In this document: one piece after another, positions 32,909-42,113 of the stretch
How the letters are laid out: each line of letters begins with the position of its first letter
Position numbering within the stretch: the first letter of the stretch is position 1
Assembly (NCBI RefSeq): GCF_005048155.1
Contig: NZ_SUMB01000015.1
Span: 181,099 to 245,098, forward strand
DNA: 64,000 nucleotides
Source of the DNA: Streptomyces piniterrae
GTDB taxonomy: Bacteria > Actinomycetota > Actinomycetes > Streptomycetales > Streptomycetaceae
Direction of reading: 5' to 3'
The notes under the pieces: generated by a model
The model's database searches: none
What the model was told of the DNA's origin: nothing
Seen by the model: only the letters and a program-made list of their open reading frames with translations
Position numbers and translations under genes: made by a program

Positions 32909-34927
32909 TCAAGCGACCTCGTCCTGAGGCGGCGTGTCTTCGTCGGTCGACTGACCGTCGAACTCATCGTCCGATTCCTCGCCTTCCTCGTCGTCACGGT
33001 CCGCGTCGAGGCCGTACGGGTCCTCGGCGATAATCCCGTGTCGCTGGACACTCCGCTGTTGCCAGACGGGCAGCTTGAATAGGACGTCCTGCAGGACGTG
33101 CCGCCACGCCTCACAGTCGGCTCGGTCGGCGCCCAGTGAATCGATAGCGCGGGTCCCGTCATCGGCCCTGACCGCCTCCACGACCTTGACCGCGCCTTCG
33201 ACAGCCTGGATCGAAGTAGCCAGGTCATGCAGGGCATTCCCGAGAATCTCAGCCGCGTTCCGGGGAGCCGGTGTAGGTGATGGGCCTTCGCCAGCGGGTG
33301 GGAAGGTGCGACGGAGGTCCGCGTCGGTGACGAGGATGTCGCGGCCGTCGTCGTTCTGAGTGACCCGTCCTGTCTCGTCTACCTTGCGGGTCCTACGACC
33401 CGCCGCAGAGTCGAGGAGCGTCTGCTTCAGCTGATGCACACCGTGCTGGGTACTACGCATGCGGTCGATGACCTCGCCTGGGTGCCGACGGTCAGGTTGA
33501 TCGTTGTTGTTCGTGCCACGGTCACCCGTGAGTTGGCCGTTGATAACCAGCGGATAGGCGCTTCGGGCCGCAAGTTCCCGGGTCGCCGCGTTTGGTTCCC
33601 CCTTTGTCACCTCCTCAAGCGCGGCTTTGGCCAGCTCCTCCGTCCCACGAAACGTGGCCTCCCAGTCCTTGGCCAGCTCGCCCGGGAACGCCGACTTCAG
33701 GTACTTCCGCATCCGTTCCCGCCTACGGGAGTCCTCTTCCGAAACCGAGCGCATAACCAGAGAGGAAGCCACGTCGAGCAGCAGCTTGGTGGTGATGTTC
33801 TTGCGGGTGCTCTGGCCGGTGATAGCAACCCGCACAGCAGCATGGATCGGCTGATCACGCTCGGCGAAGAGCCTGACGATCGCCGCCGCCCGCACGGACG
33901 GGTCGTCGTTAAATCCGGCGGCCTTCGCCTGCTCGGGGGTGAGAGCACCACGTAGCCAGTCGGCCTTGGCGGGAGTGATCAGTTTTCGCCGCTCGATCTC
34001 GTCCACCACGGCGTCGGCGAGAGCCTCGTTCTCCGCGGCTTCACCCCACGGCTTGGGGGAGTCGACGTGCCGGAGTGCGACCAACGACTTCACGGCGACG
34101 CCGAAGTCAGCGGTGGTGCCTTCATGCGGCTCGAACCCGACGAGCAGCAGCGCCGGAAGCCGTTCGCAGAGCACGGTGACTGCCACCTCCGGGTCAACCT
34201 GTGCCGGATCGCCCGCGGTCGTGATCGCCTCGTTGAGCTTTCGGATGTGAGAGCGCAGCTTCGCCGTGTCCCGGAGGTAGGGAACGTCGGCGGACCTGAG
34301 GTCGAGCAGGTCGTGGGCGCACGTCACGCGGCTCGATCCCTCAACCGTGACCGGAACCGTTACCCCGGGTGTGCTGTCCTCGTGCTGAAAGGCCGTCGCG
34401 GCCAGCCACACCTCTGTCATCACTCCCTGGTGCCGGAGGGACTCGCGCCAGTCGTTGTGGTCGAGCACGTACTCCTTGGACAGTTGTGCCGCCCACGCGA
34501 GGTGTTCCTGGTTCGCGAGCCTCTGCACGAGTTCCGGGCGACTCCCAGACGCTGCGATGGGCTCGGCCAACGGACGGAAGCGCGTGCTCTCGCCAGTACC
34601 GATCAGGTTCGAGGCCGGGTGCCGGCGCGACGGACCGATCCGCGGGTTTCGCGGGTCTGGGATGATATAGCGCGCCCATACGTCAGCCCGGATGGCCAGG
34701 ATCACGCCGCCGGGCACCCGCAGCCGCTCCGGGGACTCTGCCGCCCGGCGGGCGGCAGCTGGGTCGACAACAGCCTGCGCGAGGGCCAATGCAGCAGGCT
34801 CACCCATGGTGAAGTGTTCGATGAGTTTGTCGGCAAGCTTCCGTCCTGCGGCCGCCAATGCAGGCAGGGGCAGCGCTTCAACAGGGCGGGGCAGCACGGT
34901 CTCGGCCGCGCCGGATGACGGCTCCAT
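32909..34927 (-). CDS. Large conserved hypothetical with a ParB-like N-terminal segment
   Basis: 672 residues from ATG 34927. Residues about 60-210 contain VILAIRADVWARYIIPDPRN, then later VPVTVEGSSRVTCAHDLLDL, which recalls ParB/DGQHR-type proteins by pattern only. The middle (ALLLVGFEPHEGTTADFGVA, SLVALRHVDSPKPWGEAAEN) is well structured; the C-terminus is acidic (DRDDEEGEESDDEFDGQ). No confident family. It is the rightmost gene of island B and on the same strand as the WhiB-HTH gene. Confidence 0.65.
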   Translation of the reverse strand: MEPSSGAAETVLPRPVEALPLPALAAAGRKLADKLIEHFTMGEPAALALAQAVVDPAAARRAAESPERLRVPGGVILAIRADVWARYIIPDPRNPRIGPSRRHPASNLIGTGESTRFRPLAEPIAASGSRPELVQRLANQEHLAWAAQLSKEYVLDHNDWRESLRHQGVMTEVWLAATAFQHEDSTPGVTVPVTVEGSSRVTCAHDLLDLRSADVPYLRDTAKLRSHIRKLNEAITTAGDPAQVDPEVAVTVLCERLPALLLVGFEPHEGTTADFGVAVKSLVALRHVDSPKPWGEAAENEALADAVVDEIERRKLITPAKADWLRGALTPEQAKAAGFNDDPSVRAAAIVRLFAERDQPIHAAVRVAITGQSTRKNITTKLLLDVASSLVMRSVSEEDSRRRERMRKYLKSAFPGELAKDWEATFRGTEELAKAALEEVTKGEPNAATRELAARSAYPLVINGQLTGDRGTNNNDQPDRRHPGEVIDRMRSTQHGVHQLKQTLLDSAAGRRTRKVDETGRVTQNDDGRDILVTDADLRRTFPPAGEGPSPTPAPRNAAEILGNALHDLATSIQAVEGAVKVVEAVRADDGTRAIDSLGADRADCEAWRHVLQDVLFKLPVWQQRSVQRHGIIAEDPYGLDADRDDEEGEESDDEFDGQSTDEDTPPQDEVA

Positions 34928-35575
34928 CAGGTGTTCTCCGATCTTCGTCCCGGTTGTCCATCCAGGCACGCACCTGGACGCCGTGGTCGTCCAAGGAGAT
35001 CGGTCACGCTGTTTCCCGTTCTCCCCCTCGGCTCGCCCGGGCAAGACCCGATGTGTCCGAGACGGCATCAGCACGCTCGACCGCACTTCCGAGACGTACC
35101 GGCTTCGGCTGCCGGCGTTGCCGCCCACCGCCAACATGGCGAAGGTGAGGAGCTTGAGTCCGCTGATGTGACTGCCCGAAAAACGCTAGCAGCATGGGTG
35201 ACATGCCCTCAGGATCCTGTGGTTTCCTACCGGTTGGCCGCGTAACTGTGCTAAGCGGCGTTCCGGGGAACAGGGCTTCCTTGCCGCGGTTCATGACGAC
35301 AACAAGGTTTCGCCGCGTGGTGTGGCCTTCTGGACCCCACCGGCCCGGATGCCTTTGACCAATCGGCGCGGCCGAGCGACCCGGGCAGCTTCATAAGCCG
35401 ATCAGAGCGGCGGGTCAGACGGACTCGACGGCCGTCGGCTGATGCCCTGCTGGGAGCCATCTCGGAGCCGACCCGCTCCCAAGCCCCTCCCACACCACCC
35501 GAGACCATCCCACCCCAACGCCCTGACCCGGTAAAACACCAAACACTGTCCGGTGTCGATCTTGACCGAACCCCA
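34928..35575. other. Right end of island B, no gene
   Basis: 648 bp. Open frames here are antisense or low quality. Promoter of the 32909-34927 gene is expected at the left. Near the right end an A-rich patch (GTAAAACACCAAACACTG) precedes the shared att flank. Confidence 0.5.
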
Positions 35576-35618
35576 TTCGGGACGAAGAGGTCGTGGGTTC
35601 AAATCCCGCCACCCCGAC
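35576..35618 (+). repeat. att copy 3 (tRNA-Pro 3' end), right island boundary
   Basis: 43 bp identical to 5067-5109 and 21461-21503. Chromosomal genes follow. Confidence 0.9.
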
Positions 35619-35633
35619 TGAGAAGTAGCAGGC

Positions 35634-35667
35634 GAGCCCCACCTAGGAACGTTCCTAGGTGGGGCTC
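35634..35667 (+). terminator. Palindromic terminator, likely original tRNA-Pro terminator
   Basis: A 34-bp perfect palindrome (17 bp per arm, GAGCCCCACCTAGGAAC) 16 bp past att copy 3. The spacing matches a tRNA terminator, so before the insertions it probably followed tRNA-Pro directly. It also lies between att 3 and the convergent gene 35705-36514. Confidence 0.75.
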
Positions 35668-35704
35668 ACTCGTTGTGTGTGACTGCCGCGTGACGTTGGA
35701 GGCC

Positions 35705-36514
35705 TCAGCCCTGGTGGATGAGCGCGGGGCCGCCGAGTGTCCGCATGTCGTAGGGGTGGAGCCAGGGGCCGCGGGTGCCGGATTCGAGCGCGTCGATCGC
35801 TGTCAGGGCGTCGGATGCGTTCTTGCAGTGCGGGTGCTGCGCGGCAAAGGCCGCGATGCGGGTGCGCAGGGTGGGCAGCCAGGCGGCGACGAGTTGCGGG
35901 TCGCCGTCGTACCACCAGGTGAACTTGAGCTCCTCCCAGAGGAGTTCGGTGGCCCAGCCGAAGGCGAGGCGGACCATGCCGGCGTCCGCTTCGGGGCCGG
36001 TGAGGCCGGCGAGGTGGTCCAGCCACGGCTCCAGGGCATCCGTCGCGTGAGCGATTCCCTCGATCAGAGCGGTGATCTCCCAGTACGGCCGGCGGTCGGT
36101 CACGGCGAGGTGGAGCAGCGCCCGGAAGGCCCGCTCGACCGCGGCGCGCTCGGCCACGGGCCAGTCCGCGAGCCGGGCGCCGTGGCGGCCGAGGCGCCCC
36201 ATCACATCCGACGGGTCGGTGTCGTCCCCGTCCGGTCCCCAGCGGCGCAGCGCACGAGGGATGAAGCGGCGCCACAGGACGGAGTACTGGTCCTCGTCCC
36301 AGTGGCCGGCGACCTCGTGCATGAAGTGGCGAAGGAGATCGTCAGGCACCTCGGCAGGGTCGCCGCCGAGAACTCGCAGCTCCGCTTCCGGAGTGCAGTT
36401 CGTGCACCCGTAGACGGGGCCGTCGAGCACAGGTGGTGAGGCGAAGACCTCGTCCACCTCGGCGAGCGCGTCGCGCCACAGCGTGTAGGTGGCGAGTGCG
36501 GCGGGTTCGGACAT
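35705..36514 (-). CDS. Hypothetical protein
   Basis: 269 residues, soluble, Trp-rich and helical: VYGCTNCTPEAELRVLGGDP, LRHFMHEVAGHWDEDQYSVL, FRALLHLAVTDRRPYWEITA. The CTNC and HEVAGHW clusters could bind metal. No family recognised. ATG 36514 gives a natural MSEPAALATYTLWRDAL start. Divergent from the nSTAND-WD40 gene. Confidence 0.65.
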   Translation of the reverse strand: MSEPAALATYTLWRDALAEVDEVFASPPVLDGPVYGCTNCTPEAELRVLGGDPAEVPDDLLRHFMHEVAGHWDEDQYSVLWRRFIPRALRRWGPDGDDTDPSDVMGRLGRHGARLADWPVAERAAVERAFRALLHLAVTDRRPYWEITALIEGIAHATDALEPWLDHLAGLTGPEADAGMVRLAFGWATELLWEELKFTWWYDGDPQLVAAWLPTLRTRIAAFAAQHPHCKNASDALTAIDALESGTRGPWLHPYDMRTLGGPALIHQG

Positions 36515-37088
36515 GCGGGACCTACCGGGGGACTCCGCGCGGCCGATACCGGCGAAGAGCGTGACGCTACCAGCAGGCCGGTCGATGGGCGGGGCCAGGG
36601 CATGTCCGGAGCCGGCCGGAAACACACCACGCCGTTCGGCGCCGGTCCCTCCCCTGTGGGGACCGGTGCCGAACGGCGCGGGCGGCGGCGATCCGCGCCC
36701 CCCGTACCGGCGCGGCTCGAGTAAAGGTCGGCCCATGGTCGATGTGGTGACAGTCCGGGTGGTCCGGGCAGTCCTGGCGGTCCGGGCTCTCCGGGCGGTC
36801 CCGGTGGAGGTCCGCTCGGTAGGTCGCTCGCAGCGCCGCGCCGAGGCCCGCGCCACCGGGCGTGACTCCGGCGGAGGTGGCTGGGAACATCCGTCGAGGG
36901 TTGTCTCTCCGAGTGCCGGGCTGGTGGCCTGACCGGGCGGCGCCGGGTTGCTGTACCGCTGCGTGCGATCCTGCCAGCTGGGGCTTCCGCCGACGAGGTT
37001 CCGGCATCGGGGGCACCGGCGTAACCACAGGTCAGCCAGCTAAGGTGAGTTTTCCGGTCCGGATGTCCGAGTGCGGGGGAAGTTAGGG
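36515..37088. promoter_or_regulatory. Divergent spacer with a long hairpin and 9-bp repeats
   Basis: 574 bp between divergent genes. It holds a 19-bp stem with one G-T wobble (36631-36649 with 36659-36677, loop 9) and a degenerate run based on CGGGCGGTC/CGGGCAGTC at about 36758-36812. Both promoters must be here. Confidence 0.55.
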
Positions 37089-40000
37089 GTGGAGACCTTG
37101 AGTTCCGACTCAGGGGCACGCACAGCCTTCGCCGAACGTCTCGCGCTGCTGTACAAGGAGGCCGGCAACCCTCCCCTCAAGAAGGTGGCCGAGGCGGTCG
37201 TCCGGCTTCAGCGGGTCGACGAGCGAGGGCGGCCTGTCCGGGTGTCCGTGCAGCGGATCAGCGACTGGCGGCGGGCCAAGAACGTGCCCGCGCAGTTCGC
37301 CGCCCTGGCGGCGGTGCTGCATGTCCTGATTCCCGAAGCACGGCGCCTGCGGCCGGCGCCGGTGTCCACCGGCCTGTACGACGTGGCCCACTGGCAGCGT
37401 CTGTGGGAGCGGGCGGTCGGCGACCGCGCCGCGGCAGCGCAGGAGGAGGAACGCCCCTCGGGCGACGCCGCGACCGTCCCCGGTGTGTGCCCGTACCGAG
37501 GGCTGGCTTCGTACCGTCAGCAGGACGCCCGGTGGTTCTTCGGCCGGGAGCGGAGCACGGATGCCCTGGTCGCGCAGCTCCTCGCGGCGGAGGAGACGGG
37601 TGGCCTGGCCATGCTCGTGGGCGCCTCCGGGGCGGGGAAGTCGTCTCTGCTGAACGCCGGCCTGGTGCCCGCGTTGGAGAAGGGCGCTCTGGCGGACGAG
37701 GACGGCCGGCAGAGGGAGGTGTTGCAGCTCGTGCCGGGCGGCGACCCTCTCGGGGAGCTGGCCCGCCGGATCCCCGGGCTCGCGGACGTCGTCGCTGGCG
37801 CGGCGGAGCCGGCAGAAGGGGAGGCGACGGCTAAAGATCCGGGGGCAAAGGAGCCGGCGGCGAAGGTTCCGGTAGCGAAGGTTCCGACGGCTGACGCGCC
37901 CGGTACGCCGCGATTCGCGCAGGCGGTGCGGGAGGCCGCCGCGGCGTGGGCGCGACGCGAGTCGTCCACCGCCGCACGTCCGGTCGTGATCGTGGATCAG
38001 TTCGAGGAGGTGTTCACCCTCTGCTCGGACGAGGCGGCCAGGCGCACCTTCATCCAGCTCCTGCACGCCGCGTGCACACCTGCCGACTCCGGTGAGCCGG
38101 CCCCCGTCCTCGTGATCCTCGGCATACGCGCCGACTTCTACGAGCAATGCCTCGGGCATCCCGAACTGGCCGACGCGCTGCAACACCGGCACATGGTGCT
38201 CGGGCCGCTGACCACCGCTGAGCTGCGCGAAGCGGTGACCGGCCCGGCCAAGGCCGTGGGCCTGGAACTCGAACCGGGGCTCGCGGAGCTGATCGTCCGG
38301 GAGGTGAGCACCGACGGCCCCGGGGCGCACAACGCGGGTGTGCTGCCGCTCCTCTCGCACGCCCTGCTCGCCACCTGGCAGCGACGGAAGGCGGGAAGGC
38401 TGACGCTGGCCGGCTACCGCGCGGCGGGCGGCATCCAGGGAGCGGTGGCGGCGACCGCCGAGCGGGCCTGGTCAGGCCTCGACCCGGCGGCGCGTACGGC
38501 CGCGAGGCTGCTCCTCCTCCGGCTGGTCCGCCTGGGCGAGGACACCCAGGCCACCCGTAGGCGGGGGACCCGGCGACAACTGGCGGAGGAGTCGACGGAC
38601 CCCAACAAGACGGAGGAGTCGCTCGAAGCGCTGGTGCACGCCCGGTTGGTGACGCTCGACGCGGAGGCCGTGGAGATCACCCATGAGGCGCTGCTCCACG
38701 CCTGGCCGCGGCTGCGCGACTGGATCGACGAGGACCGGAACGGCAATCTGCTGCGCCAGCGCCTGGAGGAGGACGGCAGGGCCTGGGAGGCCTCGGACCG
38801 GGACACCTCACTGCTCTACCGGGGTTCCCGTCTGGAGCACGCCCACAACTGGGCGAAATCTGCCGGTAACACCTTTCTGACCCGGAGTGCTCTGGAATTC
38901 CTGGCCGCTTCGGTCAGGCTGCGCAAGCGCACGGTCCGGCTCCGGCGCGGTGCGGTGTCGGGTCTGGTCGTCCTGGCGGTGCTGGCCATCGGTGCGGCGG
39001 TGGTGGCGTGGCAGCAGCGGGACGACGCGGTGTTCGAGCAGGTGCTCGCCGAGGCCGATCGCGTCCAGTACACGGATCCGTCGTTGTCCGCTCAGCTCGA
39101 CCTGGTGGCACACCACTTGCGGCCGGACGACGGGGGCGCGAACAACCGGCTGATCTCGATAGTGAACGCGCCGCTGGCCACCCCGCTGCTCGGCCACACC
39201 GGCGCCGTCTACCTCACCTCGTTCAGCCCGAACGGACGGATCCTGGCCACCGCGAGCTACGACCGCACCATCCGGCTGTGGGACGTCTCGGACCGGGCGC
39301 GTCCGAAACCCCTGGGCAAGCCCCTCACCGGCCACAAGAGCTGGGTGAGCACCGCGGTCTTCAGCCCGGACGGACACACCCTGGCCAGCGCTTCGGACGA
39401 CGGCACGATCCGGCTGTGGGACGTACGGGACCCCGGCCGTCCGCGCCCGATCGGCGCACCGTTGACCGGCCACGACGGCACGATCTCGCTGCTCGCGTTC
39501 AGCCCGGACGGACGCACTCTGGCCTCCGCCACCGAAGACCGCACCGTCCGCCTGTGGGACGTCGGGAACCCCCGTCGGGCGAGGACGCTCGGTGCTCTGA
39601 CCGGGCACACCGCCGCCGTGCGCTCCCTGGCGTTCAGCCCCGACGGGCGGACGCTGGCGGCCGGTGGCGACGACAAGACGATCAGGCTGTGGGACATGGG
39701 GGATGCACGTCATCCCCGCCGTCCGACGCCGATCGAAAAGGTGCTGACCGGCCACAAGGGCACGGTGCACTCGGTGGCCTTCAGCCCCGACGGCCGCACG
39801 CTCGCCAGCGGCAGCGCGGACGACACCATCCGGTTGTGGAACGTGGCCGTCCCACGGCACGCGAAACCGCTGGGTGCGCCGCTCACCGGCCACACCGGTC
39901 CTGTGTGGTCGGTGGCCTTCAACCGCAGCGGAACCCTGCTCGCCGCCGGCAGCGCGGACAGCACGGCAAGCCTCTGGAACGTCAGCAACCCGACCTATCC

Positions 40001-41165
40001 GTCGCAGGTCGGCGAGCCTCTCGCCGGCAGCAGTGGCGAGATGTACGCGGTGGGCTTCAGCCCCGACGGGCGCACCCTCGCCACCGGCAGCGGCGACAGC
40101 AAGGTCCGTCTGTGGTCGATACCGGCGTCCGACATGATCGGCCGGGTCGGCGCGTTCCGCCCGGACGGGCGGGTGCTCGCCACGGCCGCGCGCGACGGGC
40201 GGGTCCGGCTGTGGAACGTGACGGCACCCAGCCGGCCGGTGTCGCTGAGCGAACCGTTCATGCCCGGGGAGGGCGGTGAGCGATCGCTGGCCTTCTCCCC
40301 CGACGGCCGCACCCTCGCGGTGCTGTCGGACAGCCGCACCGTGCAGCTGTGGAACGTCAGCGACCCGACGCGGCCCGTCCCCCACGGCCCGCCCGTCGCA
40401 CTGCGGATACGGTTCGCGGGCCCCGGCGCGCTGGCGTTCAGCCCGGACGGGCGCACGCTGGCGACCGCCCAGGACGACCGCACCGTACAGCTGTGGGACG
40501 TCGGCGACGGCTCCCGCCTTCGTCCGCTCGGCGCGCCGCTCGCCGGACACACGGGCTACATCAACTCCCTCGTCTTCAGCCCCGACGGCCGCAATCTCGC
40601 CAGCGGCAGCGCGGACGGCACCGTCCGGCTCTGGAACGTGGCCGCCCCGCGTCATGCCGCCCCACTGGGCGCGCCTCTCAAGGGGCATCTGGGCCCCGTC
40701 AACGCGCTCGCCTACAGCCCGGACGGCCATACGCTGGCCAGCGGCAGCGACGACAGTACGGTCCGGCTCTGGAACGTCACCGAGCCGCGCAGGGCGGCCC
40801 GGCTCTCCACGCTCACCGGGCACACCCGGGCGATCGTGCAGCTGACGTTCAGTCAGGACGGCCGTACCCTGGCGAGCAGCGGCAACGACGACATGGTCAG
40901 GGCCTGGAACGTCACCCACCCGTCCAGGGCCACTCCCATCGGCCAGTCGATGAGCCCCAACGCCAAGACGGGCAACTTCCTGTCGTTCAGCCCCCGCAGC
41001 CACATGCTCGGAGTGTCGAGCGGCACCGACACCGTCCGGCTGTGGAACCTGGATCCCGACGAGGCGATTCGTCGGATCTGCTCGACCACACGGGGCGTTC
41101 TGACGCCGGGGAACTGGCAGGAGTACCTGCCCCGCCTCTCGTACACGCCCCCGTGCGACGAGTAA
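37089..41165 (+). CDS. HTH-nSTAND1-WD40 repeat protein
   Basis: About 1358 residues. The N-terminus (FAERLALLYKEAGNPPLKKV, VSVQRISDWRRAKNVP) resembles a Cro/XRE-like helix-turn-helix. Then comes the nSTAND1 signature CPYRGLASYRQQDARWFFGR, a Walker A loop (GASGAGKSS, about residues 178-186), Walker B-like VVIVDQFEEVF, and an LSHALL/ITHEALL segment. A transmembrane-like stretch (GLVVLAVLAIGAAVVAW) precedes about 14 WD40 blades (FSPDGRTLASGS...TVRLWNV), enough for two propellers. STAND ATPases of this type are signal-sensing switches, some of them defence proteins. GTG 37089 is preferred (GGGGGAAG upstream); GTG 37071 is possible. Confidence 0.88.
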   Translation: METLSSDSGARTAFAERLALLYKEAGNPPLKKVAEAVVRLQRVDERGRPVRVSVQRISDWRRAKNVPAQFAALAAVLHVLIPEARRLRPAPVSTGLYDVAHWQRLWERAVGDRAAAAQEEERPSGDAATVPGVCPYRGLASYRQQDARWFFGRERSTDALVAQLLAAEETGGLAMLVGASGAGKSSLLNAGLVPALEKGALADEDGRQREVLQLVPGGDPLGELARRIPGLADVVAGAAEPAEGEATAKDPGAKEPAAKVPVAKVPTADAPGTPRFAQAVREAAAAWARRESSTAARPVVIVDQFEEVFTLCSDEAARRTFIQLLHAACTPADSGEPAPVLVILGIRADFYEQCLGHPELADALQHRHMVLGPLTTAELREAVTGPAKAVGLELEPGLAELIVREVSTDGPGAHNAGVLPLLSHALLATWQRRKAGRLTLAGYRAAGGIQGAVAATAERAWSGLDPAARTAARLLLLRLVRLGEDTQATRRRGTRRQLAEESTDPNKTEESLEALVHARLVTLDAEAVEITHEALLHAWPRLRDWIDEDRNGNLLRQRLEEDGRAWEASDRDTSLLYRGSRLEHAHNWAKSAGNTFLTRSALEFLAASVRLRKRTVRLRRGAVSGLVVLAVLAIGAAVVAWQQRDDAVFEQVLAEADRVQYTDPSLSAQLDLVAHHLRPDDGGANNRLISIVNAPLATPLLGHTGAVYLTSFSPNGRILATASYDRTIRLWDVSDRARPKPLGKPLTGHKSWVSTAVFSPDGHTLASASDDGTIRLWDVRDPGRPRPIGAPLTGHDGTISLLAFSPDGRTLASATEDRTVRLWDVGNPRRARTLGALTGHTAAVRSLAFSPDGRTLAAGGDDKTIRLWDMGDARHPRRPTPIEKVLTGHKGTVHSVAFSPDGRTLASGSADDTIRLWNVAVPRHAKPLGAPLTGHTGPVWSVAFNRSGTLLAAGSADSTASLWNVSNPTYPSQVGEPLAGSSGEMYAVGFSPDGRTLATGSGDSKVRLWSIPASDMIGRVGAFRPDGRVLATAARDGRVRLWNVTAPSRPVSLSEPFMPGEGGERSLAFSPDGRTLAVLSDSRTVQLWNVSDPTRPVPHGPPVALRIRFAGPGALAFSPDGRTLATAQDDRTVQLWDVGDGSRLRPLGAPLAGHTGYINSLVFSPDGRNLASGSADGTVRLWNVAAPRHAAPLGAPLKGHLGPVNALAYSPDGHTLASGSDDSTVRLWNVTEPRRAARLSTLTGHTRAIVQLTFSQDGRTLASSGNDDMVRAWNVTHPSRATPIGQSMSPNAKTGNFLSFSPRSHMLGVSSGTDTVRLWNLDPDEAIRRICSTTRGVLTPGNWQEYLPRLSYTPPCDE

Positions 41166-41176
41166 CGGAGCCTAGG

Positions 41177-41224
41177 CCGGCCCGGCGGCACGCACCCGAA
41201 CGTCGGGCGGCGCCACCGGGCCGG
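41177..41224 (+). terminator. Terminator after the WD40 gene
   Basis: Imperfect stem of about 13 bp (41177-41189 with 41212-41224; CCGGCCCGG core) right after the stop codon. Confidence 0.6.
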
Positions 41225-41353
41225 GTCCGCAACGTCCCTGACGCTCCGTTCCGCCCCCTGATGCAGCGATTTGCGTGAAGCCGATCACAACTCCTTATCG
41301 CAGCTGGTGAGTTGGCTCCCATGGCACCCGCAGGCTTGTTACTCTTGGCAGCA

Positions 41354-41393
41354 GCCCGATCGCTGGTGCATCCCCCGTCGCCAGCGATCGGGC
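41354..41393 (+). terminator. Hairpin before the UTRA gene
   Basis: A perfect 13-bp stem GCCCGATCGCTGG / CCAGCGATCGGGC (41354-41366 with 41381-41393), loop 14. It lies in the 346-bp gap 41166-41511, which otherwise shows no gene. It may end readthrough or attenuate the UTRA gene. Confidence 0.55.
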
Positions 41394-41511
41394 GCTTTCC
41401 TGCCCGGCGACGGCGCGGTCGACTCGTATGGTCCTCTTGAGGAGTCGTACGCTGAACCCGCCTGGCGGGCCCTCCGGCCAGGGCCACCAGACGACGGAAC
41501 GGTGAGCACCG

Positions 41512-42108
41512 ATGGCGGCGTACGAGCCCCGCACGATGGCGCTGCGCTCGAATCTCCGGCACCAGTGGGAGAAGGACCGGGTGCGCGCGCCGCTGGAGCA
41601 GCGGGCGCGGACCGGCGCCACCGAGCACGACACCGGACTTGAGCGCGACGACCTCGTCCTGCGCGCGGAACAGCGCGAGATCAAGGCGGACGAGGACCTC
41701 GCGGCGGGCTTCGGCGTCCCCGAAGGCACAGCCCTTGTCGAACGCACCTACCGGACGCGCTACGCGGCGGAGAGCGCCCCGTTCAACCTGGTGACCTCGT
41801 ACCTCGTCCGCGAGATGGTCGCACCGAACCCCGATCTCCTGGACGCGGCCAAGGAGCCGTGGCCGGGAGGCACACAGAGCCAGCTCAGCACCGTCGGAAT
41901 CGAGCTGGACCGGATCGAGGAACGCGTCACCGCCCGCCCGCCGACCCCGGAAGAGGCGGCGGAGCTGGAGCTGCCGCCCGGGTCGGCGGTGCTCCTGCTC
42001 CGGAAGGTGTCGTACGACGTCCAGGACCGCGTCGTGGAGATCTCCGACGTCGTCCTGCCCGGCGACCGCACGGAAATGCTCTTCACCACTCCCCTGGAAA
42101 GGTGGTGA
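41512..42108 (+). CDS. UTRA-domain protein, GntR/HutC type without its winged helix
   Basis: 198 residues. LRAEQREIKADEDLAAGFGV, GTALVERTYRTRYAAESAPF, SYLVREMVAPNP and the C-terminal ELPPGSAVLLLRKVSYDVQD, VVEISDVVLPGDRTEMLFTT fit a UTRA ligand-binding domain. GntR/HutC regulators normally have about 70 N-terminal residues of winged helix; none is seen here or just upstream. It may act by dimerising with another regulator. Its stop overlaps GTG 42105 of the glycosyltransferase. Confidence 0.75.
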   Translation: MAAYEPRTMALRSNLRHQWEKDRVRAPLEQRARTGATEHDTGLERDDLVLRAEQREIKADEDLAAGFGVPEGTALVERTYRTRYAAESAPFNLVTSYLVREMVAPNPDLLDAAKEPWPGGTQSQLSTVGIELDRIEERVTARPPTPEEAAELELPPGSAVLLLRKVSYDVQDRVVEISDVVLPGDRTEMLFTTPLERW

Positions 42109-42113
42109 GTGCC

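Larger units (their letters stand above)
21461..35618. mobile_element. Island B, defence island at tRNA-Pro (14.1 kb)
   Basis: Bounded by the second and third 43-bp tRNA-Pro copies. These two copies also share left flank CCGAACCCCA and right flank TGA, which the intact tRNA copy lacks, so both right ends derive from related elements. No integrase is recognisable in the interval. Cargo is dominated by restriction-modification-like and Qat-like genes plus regulators. Confidence 0.72.

Noticed and set aside
36202..37119. Collagen-like GPPGLPGPPG frame on the minus strand
   Set aside because: Arises from the 9-bp DNA repeat in a promoter spacer, overlaps the real gene 35705-36514 in another frame and has no ribosome site.
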